Positions 29,565 through 38,670 of a stretch of DNA of 64,000 nucleotides are shown one piece after another. This DNA is from Rhodococcus sp. P-2. Lineage in GTDB: Bacteria; Actinomycetota; Actinomycetes; Mycobacteriales; Mycobacteriaceae. The notes beneath the pieces are model-generated. The model worked only from the letters and a program-made list of their open reading frames with translations. It was not told where the DNA came from and did no database searches. The translations under genes and the position numbers were made by a program. The stretch covers positions 124,001-188,000 of the forward strand of contig NZ_CP066779.1 in NCBI RefSeq assembly GCF_016598535.1, given 5' to 3'. Each line of letters begins with the position of its first letter. Position 1 is the first letter of the stretch.

Positions 29565-30332
29565 GTGTACGCGGAAGAACGCCAACAAGCGATCGGCACC
29601 ATGGTGTCGCAGCGCGGACGCATGTCCGTGGCGGCTCTGTCGGAGACCTTCGGTGTGACCACCGAGACCGTGCGTCGCGATCTGGCATTCCTCGAGCGGA
29701 TCGGACAGATCAGGCGTGTACACGGCGGCGCCGTTCCGACCGGATCCCTCCACGTGACCGAACCGGGCATGGCGGAACGCGATCAGACCCGGGCGCAACA
29801 GAAGGACCGGATCGCCCGCTGCGCGGTCACCTATCTCCCTCCTACCGGCGGCAGCGTGATCTTCGACGCGGGCACCACCACAGGCCGCATGATCCCCGAA
29901 CTACCGACCGAGAACGACTTCACAGCAGTCACCAATTCCGTCCCGATCGGCGCACGACTGGCATCGATGAACTCGATTTCCCTGATCCTGCTCGGAGGAC
30001 GAGTACGCGGGGTGACGCAAGCCGCGGTCGGCGAGGACGCCCTACGCCTGCTGAGCACGTTGCGGGTCGACGTCGCTTTCGTCGGAACCAACGCGATCAG
30101 CGTCGGGCACGGACTCTCCACACCGGACAGTGAGGAGGCTGCAGTCAAACGAGCGATGGTCAAAGCTGCCAATCACGTTGTCGTGGTGGCGGATTCCACC
30201 AAAGTCGGCCGCGAGCACTTGATCAGCTTCGCCCCCCTCGACAGCATCGACGTCCTCATCACCGACGAAGAGATCAGTCCCACAGACACATCCGAGTTCC
30301 ACGACCACGGAATCGAGGTGGTGATCGCATGA
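29565..30332 (+). CDS. fruR: DeoR-family fructose regulator
   Basis: The 255-residue protein has an N-terminal DeoR helix-turn-helix (about 6-57, SVAALSETFGVTTETVRRDL) and a C-terminal sugar-phosphate sensor domain (SVIFDAGTTTGRM near 92-104). It starts with GTG at 29565 and overlaps pfkB by 4 bases (ATGA). In corynebacteria the equivalent FruR represses ptsI, pfkB, fruA and ptsH and is relieved by fructose 1-phosphate or related phosphates. The same regulon is inferred here from position. Confidence 0.9.
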   Translation: MYAEERQQAIGTMVSQRGRMSVAALSETFGVTTETVRRDLAFLERIGQIRRVHGGAVPTGSLHVTEPGMAERDQTRAQQKDRIARCAVTYLPPTGGSVIFDAGTTTGRMIPELPTENDFTAVTNSVPIGARLASMNSISLILLGGRVRGVTQAAVGEDALRLLSTLRVDVAFVGTNAISVGHGLSTPDSEEAAVKRAMVKAANHVVVVADSTKVGREHLISFAPLDSIDVLITDEEISPTDTSEFHDHGIEVVIA

Positions 30333-31324
30333 TCGTCACACTGACAGCCAACCCGAGTATCGATCGGACCGTGCAGCTCGAGCAACGGCTCGAACGAGGC
30401 TCCGTGCTACGCGCCCACTCCACTCGCAGCGACCCCGGCGGCAAGGGGGTCAACGTCGCGCGTGTTCTCGCCGCAGCCGACCTCGACGTCCTCGCGGTCC
30501 TACCGGGGAACGGCGGCGACCCCCTACTCTCGGCGCTCGCCGCCGGTGGAATTCCCCACATCGGCGTCGCCACGACGGGTCTGGCTCGCACCAACATCAC
30601 CATCGCGGAACCGGACGGGACCACGACGAAGATCAACGAGCCCGGCGCGACACTGTCGGGTTCGACGCTCGACGCCTTGGCGCAGGAATTGATCGCCCGC
30701 GCCGATACCGCCCTGTGGTTCGCGCTGTCCGGCTCACTGCCCTCCGGCGTTCCTCTCGGGTGGTACGGCGAACTTGTCGCGGCGCTGCGCGATCACCCGT
30801 GCAAGGTAGCGGTCGACACCTCGGACGCCCCGCTGACGGCACTCGCCGAAGGCTTCCCCGACTCGGCACCTGACCTGCTCAAACCCAACGGCGAGGAACT
30901 CGCGCAACTGACCGGCGTCGACGGCCACGTCCTCGAACGTGCCGCCGAGAACGGTGATCGCGGGCCTGCAATCACGGCGGCACAGCGATTGGTCGATCGC
31001 GGCGTCGGCAGTGTGCTCGCCACGCTCGGCGCAGCAGGTGCTGTCCTCGTCACGGCCGACGGCGCGTGGATCGCCACCGCTCCCCCGATTGTCGCAGTCA
31101 GTACCGTCGGCGCAGGCGATTCGTCGCTGGCCGGCTACATCCTCGCCGAAGCGGGAGGCGGCTCGGAATCCGAGCGGCTACGTCACGCGGTCGCCTACGG
31201 AAGCGCCGCTGCCTCCCTTCCCGGCACAACCCTTCCCACGCCCGAACAGATCGATCTGGCAGCGGTTTCGGTATCTGCAGCAGATGCCGCCTCTCCCATC
31301 CCCGTCCCCACCGAACTCGCCTGA
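30329..31324 (+). CDS. fruK: 1-phosphofructokinase
   Basis: The 331-residue PfkB-family kinase phosphorylates fructose 1-phosphate to the 1,6-bisphosphate. It has the N-terminal GGKGVNVARVLAAA motif and the C-terminal TVGAGDSSLAGY anion-hole and catalytic Asp motif. The start overlaps the fruR stop (ATGA) and fruA begins 18 bases downstream. Context with a fructose-type enzyme II decides for fructose 1-phosphate over tagatose 6-phosphate. The C-terminal tail is rich in Ala, Pro and Ser. Confidence 0.93.
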   Translation: MIVTLTANPSIDRTVQLEQRLERGSVLRAHSTRSDPGGKGVNVARVLAAADLDVLAVLPGNGGDPLLSALAAGGIPHIGVATTGLARTNITIAEPDGTTTKINEPGATLSGSTLDALAQELIARADTALWFALSGSLPSGVPLGWYGELVAALRDHPCKVAVDTSDAPLTALAEGFPDSAPDLLKPNGEELAQLTGVDGHVLERAAENGDRGPAITAAQRLVDRGVGSVLATLGAAGAVLVTADGAWIATAPPIVAVSTVGAGDSSLAGYILAEAGGGSESERLRHAVAYGSAAASLPGTTLPTPEQIDLAAVSVSAADAASPIPVPTELA

Positions 31325-31342
31325 CGCCCTAAGGAACCTGAC

Positions 31343-33442
31343 ATGTCCGATACCACCGCAGCCGGCAGTTCCGGCCCGGAGATCATCAGTCCCGAACTGA
31401 TCTCACTCGACACCGACCTGGGTACGACCAAGGAAGATGTCATTCGTTCTCTCGCAGCGCGATTGACTGCTGCGGGTCGGGCAAGCGACGCCGCAGGACT
31501 GGTCGATGCAGCACTCGCTCGCGAAGCGCAGTCCGCGACCGGGTTGCCCGGCGGAATCGCAATTCCCCACTGCCGCGCCGAGGCCGTCTCGTCTGCATCC
31601 CTGGGGTTTGCTCGACTCGATCCGAAGGTCGACTTCGGTGCACCCGACGGCCCCGCCGATCTCGTGTTCCTGATCGCGGCACCCGAGGGCGCCGGAGCCG
31701 AGCACATGAAGCTGCTCTCCTCCTTGGCCCGAGCACTCGTCAGGCCCGCGTTCGTCACGTCACTTCGTGAAGCGTCGACGCCGGACGAGATCGTGCGCTT
31801 GGTCGACGAGGTCCTCAATCCTGCACCGAAGGATCCCACAGCCAAGGATTCTGCAGCCAAGGATTCTGCAGGGACGGCCGCGGCAGTGACACCCCCGGAA
31901 CCTGTTTCCACCGGGAAACACGCCACCGACGAGACCCCGGCACCAGCGCCCGCGGAGCGTCACATCGTCGCGGTCACCGCGTGCCCGACCGGAATCGCTC
32001 ACACCTACATGGCGGCGGACTCACTCGTCGCTGCGGGTGAACGCGCCGGCGTCAAGGTTCACGTCGAAACTCAGGGCTCGAGCGGAAGCACCCCGCTGGA
32101 CCCGTCGGTCATCGCCGGAGCCGCCGCGGTCATCTTCGCCACCGATGTCGGAGTGAAGGGCCGCGAACGATTCGCCGGTAAACCCGTCGTCGCTTCCGGT
32201 GTGAAGCGGGCGATCAACGAACCGGACAAGATGCTCTCAGAAGCGTTGCGCGCTTCCGAGAATCCCGCCGCCGCCACCGTGGACGGCACTGCCGCCGCGG
32301 CCGCGGATTCCGATGCCGGTTCCGTAGGGTTCGGCACCCACCTCCGTCAGGTCCTCCTGACCGGCGTCAGCTACATGATCCCGTTCGTCGCGGCCGGCGG
32401 TCTGCTGATCGCCCTCGGCTTCCTGCTCGGCGGATACGAGATCTCCGGTCCGGCCAAGGACATTGTTCTCGACAACTCGATCACCAACCTTCCCGAAGGT
32501 GGTCTGGCCACCTATCTCGGCGCAGTGCTGTTCCAGATCGGTTCGTTGGCATTCAGCTTCCTGGTGCCCGCGTTGGCCGGCTACATCGCCTTCGCCATCG
32601 CCGACCGGCCTGGCATCGCTCCCGGCTTCACAGCCGGCGCGGTCGCCGTGTTCGTCGGTGCCGGATTCATCGGCGGCCTGGTCGGCGGTCTCATCGCCGG
32701 TGTCGTCGCGCTCTACATCGGCCGGATCGCCGTCCCGCAATGGCTGCGAGGTCTGATGCCGGTGGTGATCATCCCGCTGTTCGCGACGCTGGTCGTCGGA
32801 GCACTGATGTTCATCGTCCTCGGTCGTCCGCTCGCCGCGATCACCTCCGGTCTCACCGACTGGCTCAACGGATTGTCCGGCAGCTCGGCCATCTTCCTCG
32901 GCATCATTCTCGGCCTCATGATGTGCTTCGACCTCGGCGGGCCCGTCAACAAGGCGGCTTACGCCTTTGCTGTAGCCGGACTCAACGTCAACGACCCGGC
33001 CACCTTGCGCATCATGGCGGCAGTCATGGCCGCGGGTATGGTTCCGCCGCTTGCCATGGCACTTGCCTCGACGGTGTTGCGTCCCAAGCTCTTCAGCGAA
33101 GCCGAACGTGAGAACGGTAAAGCTGCCTGGTTGCTGGGTTCGGCATTCATCTCCGAGGGTGCAATTCCGTTCGCCGCTGCCGACCCGCTTCGAGTCATCC
33201 CCTCGATGATGGCGGGCGGCGCGGTCACCGGCGCACTGATCATGGCTTTCGACGTCACTCTCAGCGCCCCACACGGCGGGATCTTCGTCTTCTTCGCAGT
33301 CGGAGGCATCGGCTGGTTCCTCGTCTCACTGGCGGCGGGAACCGTGGTAGCTGCGCTCGCCGTCGTCGGAGCCAAGGAGTTCTTCCGCAAGGGTCCCTCC
33401 GATGCCGAACTCGACCCCGAAATCGTGCCCGCTGCGGCATGA
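31343..33442 (+). CDS. fruA: PTS fructose enzyme II, EIIABC
   Basis: The 699-residue fused permease carries EIIA (about 14-155, phosphohistidine His76 in GIAIPHCRAE), a low-complexity linker, EIIB (about 207-305, phosphocysteine Cys214 in VTACPTGIAHTYMAA) and a membrane EIIC (about 335-690) with LGGPVNKAAYAF. The order A-B-C matches actinobacterial FruA. It imports fructose as fructose 1-phosphate. The A-B linker contains a perfect 15-bp tandem duplication at 31841-31870 coding AKDSA twice. ptsH follows after 97 bases. Confidence 0.95.
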   Translation: MSDTTAAGSSGPEIISPELISLDTDLGTTKEDVIRSLAARLTAAGRASDAAGLVDAALAREAQSATGLPGGIAIPHCRAEAVSSASLGFARLDPKVDFGAPDGPADLVFLIAAPEGAGAEHMKLLSSLARALVRPAFVTSLREASTPDEIVRLVDEVLNPAPKDPTAKDSAAKDSAGTAAAVTPPEPVSTGKHATDETPAPAPAERHIVAVTACPTGIAHTYMAADSLVAAGERAGVKVHVETQGSSGSTPLDPSVIAGAAAVIFATDVGVKGRERFAGKPVVASGVKRAINEPDKMLSEALRASENPAAATVDGTAAAAADSDAGSVGFGTHLRQVLLTGVSYMIPFVAAGGLLIALGFLLGGYEISGPAKDIVLDNSITNLPEGGLATYLGAVLFQIGSLAFSFLVPALAGYIAFAIADRPGIAPGFTAGAVAVFVGAGFIGGLVGGLIAGVVALYIGRIAVPQWLRGLMPVVIIPLFATLVVGALMFIVLGRPLAAITSGLTDWLNGLSGSSAIFLGIILGLMMCFDLGGPVNKAAYAFAVAGLNVNDPATLRIMAAVMAAGMVPPLAMALASTVLRPKLFSEAERENGKAAWLLGSAFISEGAIPFAAADPLRVIPSMMAGGAVTGALIMAFDVTLSAPHGGIFVFFAVGGIGWFLVSLAAGTVVAALAVVGAKEFFRKGPSDAELDPEIVPAAA
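31826..31870. repeat. 15-bp tandem duplication in fruA linker
   Basis: Units 31841-31855 and 31856-31870 are identical; 31826-31840 is a decayed third unit with 10 of 15 matches. They encode PKDPT, AKDSA and AKDSA in the linker between EIIA and EIIB, where length change would be tolerated. Confidence 0.8.
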
Positions 33443-33539
33443 TCGACAGCAGGCAACACTGCAATCACCACCGAAGTCACCAGATCTGCCCGAACACCCC
33501 ACAACGTCCGCAACGACAGTTCTACAACGAGGAGATCCC

Positions 33540-33797
33540 ATGCCCAGCAAGACAGTTGCCGTCGGTTCCGCAGTCGGCCTTCACGCCCGTCCCGCCGCCC
33601 TCATCGCCGAAGCAGTCGGAGCCTCCGGTGCCACGGTCACCCTCGCAGTCGCCGACGGCGAACCGGTGGATGCCGGCTCGGCCCTGATGATCATGACGCT
33701 CGGCGCCGCCAAGGACACCGAAGTCACCATCGAATCCGACGACGCCGACGCACTCGCCAAGGTCGCCGAACTGGTGGCCGCTGATCTCGACGCTTGA
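33540..33797 (+). CDS. ptsH: PTS phosphocarrier HPr
   Basis: The 85-residue HPr relays phosphate from enzyme I to enzyme II. The phosphohistidine is His15 in GLHARPAA. The region around SALMIMTL replaces the regulatory Ser46 motif: a Ser is present at about position 47, but actinobacteria usually lack HPr kinase. GAGGAGA precedes the ATG. It is the last gene of the fru operon and is followed by a hairpin. Confidence 0.95.
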   Translation: MPSKTVAVGSAVGLHARPAALIAEAVGASGATVTLAVADGEPVDAGSALMIMTLGAAKDTEVTIESDDADALAKVAELVAADLDA

Positions 33798-33823
33798 TCC
33801 GATTTCGGCCGGTGCTGTTTAGT

Positions 33824-33864
33824 GGGCCGGACACTTTCACGGAGTGAGTGCGAGTGTCCGGCCC
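33824..33864. terminator. Hairpin between ptsH and esterase
   Basis: A 12-bp perfect stem (33824-33835 with 33853-33864, GGGCCGGACACT and complement) encloses a 17-base loop and overlaps the stop codon of the convergent esterase. It may end both transcripts; there is no U tract. Confidence 0.55.
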
Positions 33865-35126
33865 AGCCAGTCCATTTCGAGTTCCAGCGCAGTGCCCCAT
33901 ACATCACCCGAGTGCCCACCGGGAAGGGTGTAGTAGTCCACGTTCATGTCGGCGGCACGCGCAGCCTCGAACATGACCTCCTGCTGCGGACGGTAGATGT
34001 CATCGTCCTCACCCGCGACGAACACACCCGACAACTGCGGATACCGATTCTGCGCCATCAGGTCTCGGGCATTGACCGCGTCGAACGCGTCCTCGTCACC
34101 GTTGAACATGGCCGCCACGGTGTCCTCGTGATCACCGGTCGACGGTTCGTCCTGGCCGGAGAAGTCCAGGAATGACGGGTAGCGATCCGGGAAGTTCACG
34201 GCCATTTCGATCGCGCAGGTTCCGCCGTACGAAAACCCGCCGATGGCCCATTGCGCAGCGTCCGGGTTCACTTGAAGGTTCGATTCGATCCAGTTCGGGA
34301 CGTCCTGGTCCAGATACGTCGCGACGTTGCCGAGCGCAGAATCCATGCAGCCTGGGTTGGCGTCGTAGTCCCCCAACGCGTCGGGCACTACCACTACGGG
34401 AGCAAGCCCGGAATGCCTCGACGCGTAGGCGTCGACGGTGGTCGCGAGCCGGCCGCTGTCCAGCCAGTCGCTGGGGCTGCCGGGCTCACCCGCCACCAGC
34501 ACCAGGACGGGCAACTCCGCACGCGGATCGGCAAGGTAGGCAGGCGGGAGGTACAACGTCGCAGGCCTCGCGTCGAATCCCGAGATGTTGCCGGGAATCG
34601 CCGCTTCCGTGACGACGCCGTTGCTCGGCATCCGAACCGGTACCTGCCAATGGGTTTCCGTGGGAAGTCCCCGCTGTAACGCGGGCTCGGCCCCGGGGAG
34701 CGAATCGAAGGCGACGTGCTCGACCGCGCGGACCGGCCAGTGCCCGACCAGTGAACCGAGTGTGGGATAGGTGCCGGTCTGGGCATTGACCTGACCTACC
34801 GCGACGATCGTGGCCAGCGCGGCGAATGCCGTCACCGAAAGGCCGCGGGCAAGTCCTGGGCGCCGACGGAGAACAAGCGCCGCGCCGACGACTCCGAACA
34901 TCGCCAGCGCTATCCAGACGAAACTCGACACGGGTAGCTGCGCGGGCAACGGTCGATAACTGAGCCACACGAACATCGCGCCGCCGACGGACCCGACCAC
35001 TGACAGGCCCAGCGCGACAAGCACGGCCCGACGCGACAACCACCGAAGCAAAAGCAGCGTGCCGACACCGACGAGGACGGAACCCACGAGCAGCGCTGCG
35101 ATGACGTGTCCGTGCTCGAGTGACAT
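33837..35126 (-). CDS. Membrane-anchored Ag85-type esterase
   Basis: The protein has four N-terminal membrane helices (about 8-28, 33-55, 67-85 and 90-110) and then an extracytoplasmic alpha/beta hydrolase domain of the esterase D / antigen 85 type. The nucleophile elbow reads GGFSYGGTCA, an acid lies in the AGEDDDIYRPQ region and the catalytic His in LPGGHSGDVW. Ag85-like enzymes transfer or hydrolyse mycolyl esters; this role is possible but unproven. The start is uncertain: ATG 35126 is used, with ATG 35162 and 35180 as alternatives. No clear ribosome binding site. Confidence 0.75.
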   Translation of the reverse strand: MSLEHGHVIAALLVGSVLVGVGTLLLLRWLSRRAVLVALGLSVVGSVGGAMFVWLSYRPLPAQLPVSSFVWIALAMFGVVGAALVLRRRPGLARGLSVTAFAALATIVAVGQVNAQTGTYPTLGSLVGHWPVRAVEHVAFDSLPGAEPALQRGLPTETHWQVPVRMPSNGVVTEAAIPGNISGFDARPATLYLPPAYLADPRAELPVLVLVAGEPGSPSDWLDSGRLATTVDAYASRHSGLAPVVVVPDALGDYDANPGCMDSALGNVATYLDQDVPNWIESNLQVNPDAAQWAIGGFSYGGTCAIEMAVNFPDRYPSFLDFSGQDEPSTGDHEDTVAAMFNGDEDAFDAVNARDLMAQNRYPQLSGVFVAGEDDDIYRPQQEVMFEAARAADMNVDYYTLPGGHSGDVWGTALELEMDWLGRTLALTP

Positions 35127-35217
35127 ACGCGAGAGCCGCGTCAGGAGTTGATGCCCGTGCATTCGTTCCAGTATCCACATCTACCGGCAGTCTGCGAATT
35201 CGCGGAGTTGAGGCGAA

Positions 35218-36225
35218 TCAGCGGCGTCGTCGAGATCTCACGAGCGCCACACCGCCTATCGCGCATCCTGCCGCGGCTAATCCGGCCCACGCGAATGTCC
35301 ACGGATCGACGCCGACGCCGACCGAATCGCCTGACGAGTCAGCCGTCGATTCGGTCGCTTCCACGAGCGCGCGCATCACGTAAACCGGCGGCAAAGCTCC
35401 ACCCGCAGATTCCGATCCGATCAGAACATCGCCCGCGTCGTTGAACGCCACGGCCTCGCCCTGCGGCTCCGTCGGGAGGGGGATCCGCAGCGGTTCGGTA
35501 TCGGTGAGCGTCGCGCCGATTCCGCCGTCCACGACTTCGTACAGGTACAGATCGGAGTAGCTCCGGAGCGCGATCGCCGAACCGTCCGACGACACCGCTC
35601 CCCCGGTGAACATCACCGACACTGGCTTCTCCGGTCCGACAGACACGGCTCCGACGCGCTCGAGCGGCGTCGGGCCTGGCTGTGCCAAGTCACTCAGCTT
35701 CTGACCCCCGACCGGTGTGTAGAGACTGCTGGCGCCGAACAATTCCTTGGTCACGACAAAGACGTGGCCATCGGGGTCGAGGAGAATCGATTCGGTGTCG
35801 TGCGCTCCGTCCGGGTATGTGAGGCGGTGCAACGTACCGTCACCGGAATCGAGGTCCATCGTGATGAACGCCACCGTTTCGCGGGTTCGGAGGTTGTCAC
35901 CGGTGTCCGACAGAACGAGCGTTCGACCACTCACCGCAAGATCTTCGACGTCGTAGGGATCAATCGGGACCGGAATCTGTTTCTGGACAACACAGTTCAG
36001 GTCCATTTCGAATACGAAGTCGTCACTGCCGCCGTCGCCCATCGCGTAGATCCGATCGTCGACGACGACCATCCCCGACAATTCCTGGAGCGCAGGATCC
36101 GTAGGTGTACACAGTGGGGCGAACTCGCTCGGTTCGAACGACGATGCCTGTGCGGGTGCTCCGGGAAGCAATACGGTTGCCGTAGTCGCGGCAATCACCG
36201 CGATCACGGCCCCGAAACTACGCAC
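35218..36225 (-). CDS. Secreted, membrane-tethered propeller-like protein
   Basis: From the GTG at 36225 the product is 335 residues and begins with a standard signal peptide (RSFGAVIAVIAATTATVLL, cleavage after APAQA). The body has repeats suggesting a beta-propeller (for example IYAMGDGGSDDFVFEMD and VLSDTGDNLRTRETVAF). It ends with a membrane helix and a basic tail (RSRRRR), so it should be anchored with its body outside. The start overlaps the hflX stop by 8 bases, which implies translational coupling. An earlier start at 36270 would displace the signal peptide. Function unknown. Confidence 0.75.
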   Translation of the reverse strand: MRSFGAVIAVIAATTATVLLPGAPAQASSFEPSEFAPLCTPTDPALQELSGMVVVDDRIYAMGDGGSDDFVFEMDLNCVVQKQIPVPIDPYDVEDLAVSGRTLVLSDTGDNLRTRETVAFITMDLDSGDGTLHRLTYPDGAHDTESILLDPDGHVFVVTKELFGASSLYTPVGGQKLSDLAQPGPTPLERVGAVSVGPEKPVSVMFTGGAVSSDGSAIALRSYSDLYLYEVVDGGIGATLTDTEPLRIPLPTEPQGEAVAFNDAGDVLIGSESAGGALPPVYVMRALVEATESTADSSGDSVGVGVDPWTFAWAGLAAAGCAIGGVALVRSRRRR

Positions 36226-37693
36226 TAGGTGCGTACTCGACCAATGCCGAGGCCAACATCTGTGGCACACGTGCGTGCACCCGCGTTCCGGCCTCTTCGT
36301 GAGTCGATTCCAGGATCGTTCCGTCCGAGTGGATTCGAGCCATCAAGTCACCCCGCGTGTACGGCACCAGCACGTCGACCTCGACCTCCGGTCGAACCAG
36401 CACCTCACTGAGATGTGCTCGCAGTTCAGCGATTCCCTCGCCTGTCCGCGCCGAGACGAACACGGCGCCAGGCAACAGACCACGTAGTTGCGTCAAGGTA
36501 ACCGGATCTGCCGCGTCGATCTTGTTGACCACGATCAACTCCGGCGGAGCCTTCGAATCCGTCTCGCGCAGAACATCGGTGACGACTTCCCGCACAGCCT
36601 TGATCTGTTCTGTCGGCAACGGATCCGAACCGTCGACGACGTGCAGAAGCAGATCCGCGTCGGTTACTTCCTCGAGAGTCGAGCGGAATGCCTCGACCAA
36701 CTGAGTCGGCAGGTGTCGCACGAAGCCGACCGTATCGGTGAGTACGTACTCGCGGCCGTCGTCGAGTGCTGCGCGGCGCGTCGTCGGGTCCAAGGTGGCG
36801 AACAACGCGTTCTCCACGAGCACACCGGATCCGGTGAGCGAATTGAGCAGACTCGATTTGCCCGCGTTGGTGTATCCGACGATGGCAATCGACGGAATGT
36901 CGCTCTGCAGTCGACGTGTGCGCTTGGTGTCGCGAGCGGCCTTCATGCCCTTGATCTCGCGGCGTAGTTTTGCCATGCGCTCACGAATACGGCGACGGTC
37001 CGTCTCGATCTTCGTTTCACCGGGACCACGCAGACCCACACCGCCGTTGCTACCGGCACGGCCACCGGCCTGGCGCGACATCGACTCGCCCCAACCACGC
37101 AGACGCGGGAGCATGTACTCCATCTGAGCAAAAGCCACCTGGGCTTTACCCTCACGGGAAGTCGCGTGCTGAGCAAAGATGTCGAGAATCAGAGCCGTCC
37201 GGTCGATGACCTTGACCTTGACGATCTTCTCCAGCGCCGTGAGCTGCGCCGGCGTCAGCTCGCCGTCGCAGACGACGGTGTCGGCACCGGTCGCCAGGAC
37301 AACTTCGCGCAGTTCCTGCGCCTTGCCGGAACCGATGTAGGTGGCAGCGTCAGGTTTGTCGCGGCGCTGAACCAGTCCTTCGAGAACCTCCGAGCCGGCC
37401 GTCTCGGCAAGTGCGGCCAGCTCGGTCATGCTCGCCTCGGCCTGCTCGGCGGTTCCCTGCGTCCAGACGCCGACCAGGACAACTCTTTCGAGTCGAAGCT
37501 GGCGGTACTCGACTTCGGTGACGTCCTCGAGCTCGGTCGACAGACCGGCCACGCGGCGCAGGGCGCCGCGATCTGCGAGTTGCATCTCACCGGTCGACGG
37601 GTTGCCCGATGCAGAATCTGCCGTGTATTCGGCTTGCGCGTACTCGGACTGCTCGTGAGCGGTGGACTCTTCGTTTTCATGTGTGTTCGTCAT
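36218..37693 (-). CDS. hflX: Ribosome-associated GTPase HflX
   Basis: HflX binds 50S subunits and splits stalled or hibernating ribosomes. The 491-residue product has a variable acidic N-terminus, the HflX nucleotide-binding-like domain with AQHATSREGKAQVAFAQMEY, the GGVGLRGPGETKIETDRRR motif and a GTPase domain with G1 GYTNAGKSSLLN, G3 DTVGF and G4 NKID. The ATG at 37693 is used; the frame continues 13 codons further without support. It lies in a minus-strand run after dapF and overlaps the next gene. Confidence 0.94.
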   Translation of the reverse strand: MTNTHENEESTAHEQSEYAQAEYTADSASGNPSTGEMQLADRGALRRVAGLSTELEDVTEVEYRQLRLERVVLVGVWTQGTAEQAEASMTELAALAETAGSEVLEGLVQRRDKPDAATYIGSGKAQELREVVLATGADTVVCDGELTPAQLTALEKIVKVKVIDRTALILDIFAQHATSREGKAQVAFAQMEYMLPRLRGWGESMSRQAGGRAGSNGGVGLRGPGETKIETDRRRIRERMAKLRREIKGMKAARDTKRTRRLQSDIPSIAIVGYTNAGKSSLLNSLTGSGVLVENALFATLDPTTRRAALDDGREYVLTDTVGFVRHLPTQLVEAFRSTLEEVTDADLLLHVVDGSDPLPTEQIKAVREVVTDVLRETDSKAPPELIVVNKIDAADPVTLTQLRGLLPGAVFVSARTGEGIAELRAHLSEVLVRPEVEVDVLVPYTRGDLMARIHSDGTILESTHEEAGTRVHARVPQMLASALVEYAPSA

Positions 37694-37733
37694 ACAAGAT
37701 CCATGGTCCCACGAAACCTGGGCACGGTGCATC

Positions 37734-37763
37734 CGTATTTCCTGCAGGCGTATTTCCCGCGGG
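37734..37763. repeat. 15-bp tandem repeat between dapF and hflX
   Basis: Units 37734-37748 and 37749-37763 match at 12 of 15 positions (CGTATTTCC then TGCAGG or CGCGGG). Each unit contains an 8-bp palindrome (CCTGCAGG, CCCGCGGG). It fills most of the 75-base gap just upstream of hflX on its strand. Confidence 0.65.
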
Positions 37764-37768
37764 CGATG

Positions 37769-38638
37769 TCACACGAGCGATTGCCACCAGGCGTCGCTGA
37801 TCGTCCCGTTCGCCACCAGAACCGAGGGTCCCCGCAAAGACCCTTCACCGCCTTCGACGGTGACCTGCACTTCGCCGCCGAGCACGCGCACCAGCACCGA
37901 ACCTTCGTCGCGGCCGTCGTACTTCAGCGCCGCGGCCGCAGCTGCGACCGTTCCGGTTCCGCAGGAACGAGTCTCGCCCACACCACGCTCGTGTACGCGC
38001 ATGTGGACCCCGCCGTCGTGGATCGGCGTCACGATCTCGATATTGACCCCGTGCGGGAAGAACCCGGGATCGAAGCCCGGAGAAACACTCAGATCGAGCG
38101 CACTCAACACTTCTGCCGTCACGTGCTCGTCGACGCATGCCAAATGCGGATTACCGACGTCGATGCCGACGCCGGCGAAGACGCGGCCGTCGATTGTTGC
38201 CGAACTGGTGCCGAGTTCTTTGATCCGGCCCATCGCCACGGTCACGTCACCGTGCGTCGCGTCGTAGCCGTGCACCACGACCGGACGCGCTCCGGCGCGG
38301 CTGCCGACCACGAACTCGTCCTTGCTCTCCAAGCCAGACGCCTTGAGGTAATGGGCAAATACCCGAACGCCGTTTCCGCACATCTCCGCGATAGAGCCGT
38401 CGCTGTTGCGGTAGTCCATGAACCAGTCTTCTGCAGCGACGCCGTCGGGAAGTGCGGTGAGCACGCCGGCGTCCGCAAGTGCGCCTGCGCGAGCGACACG
38501 AAGGATGCCGTCGGCGCCGAGACCACGCTGGCGATCACACAACGCTGACACTCGTGCCGGCTCGAGATCGATCCGTACGTCGAGGTCAGGGAGAACAACG
38601 AAGTCGTTCTGCGTTCCGTGGCCCTTACTGAAATCCAT
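37769..38638 (-). CDS. dapF: Diaminopimelate epimerase DapF
   Basis: DapF converts LL- to meso-diaminopimelate for lysine and peptidoglycan synthesis. The 289-residue product has both catalytic cysteines, in [10 protein letters not shown] and [11 protein letters not shown], and the N-terminal [11 protein letters not shown] block. AGGATGG lies 5 bases before the ATG at 38638; an ATG three codons upstream is possible. A longer frame upstream runs through the sortase gene and is rejected. It is cotranscribed in order miaA, sortase, dapF, hflX. Confidence 0.95.
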   Translation of the reverse strand: MDFSKGHGTQNDFVVLPDLDVRIDLEPARVSALCDRQRGLGADGILRVARAGALADAGVLTALPDGVAAEDWFMDYRNSDGSIAEMCGNGVRVFAHYLKASGLESKDEFVVGSRAGARPVVVHGYDATHGDVTVAMGRIKELGTSSATIDGRVFAGVGIDVGNPHLACVDEHVTAEVLSALDLSVSPGFDPGFFPHGVNIEIVTPIHDGGVHMRVHERGVGETRSCGTGTVAAAAAALKYDGRDEGSVLVRVLGGEVQVTVEGGEGSLRGPSVLVANGTISDAWWQSLV

Positions 38639-38670
38639 GGTCGCCATCCTATCCGGACCTACCGACCGAT

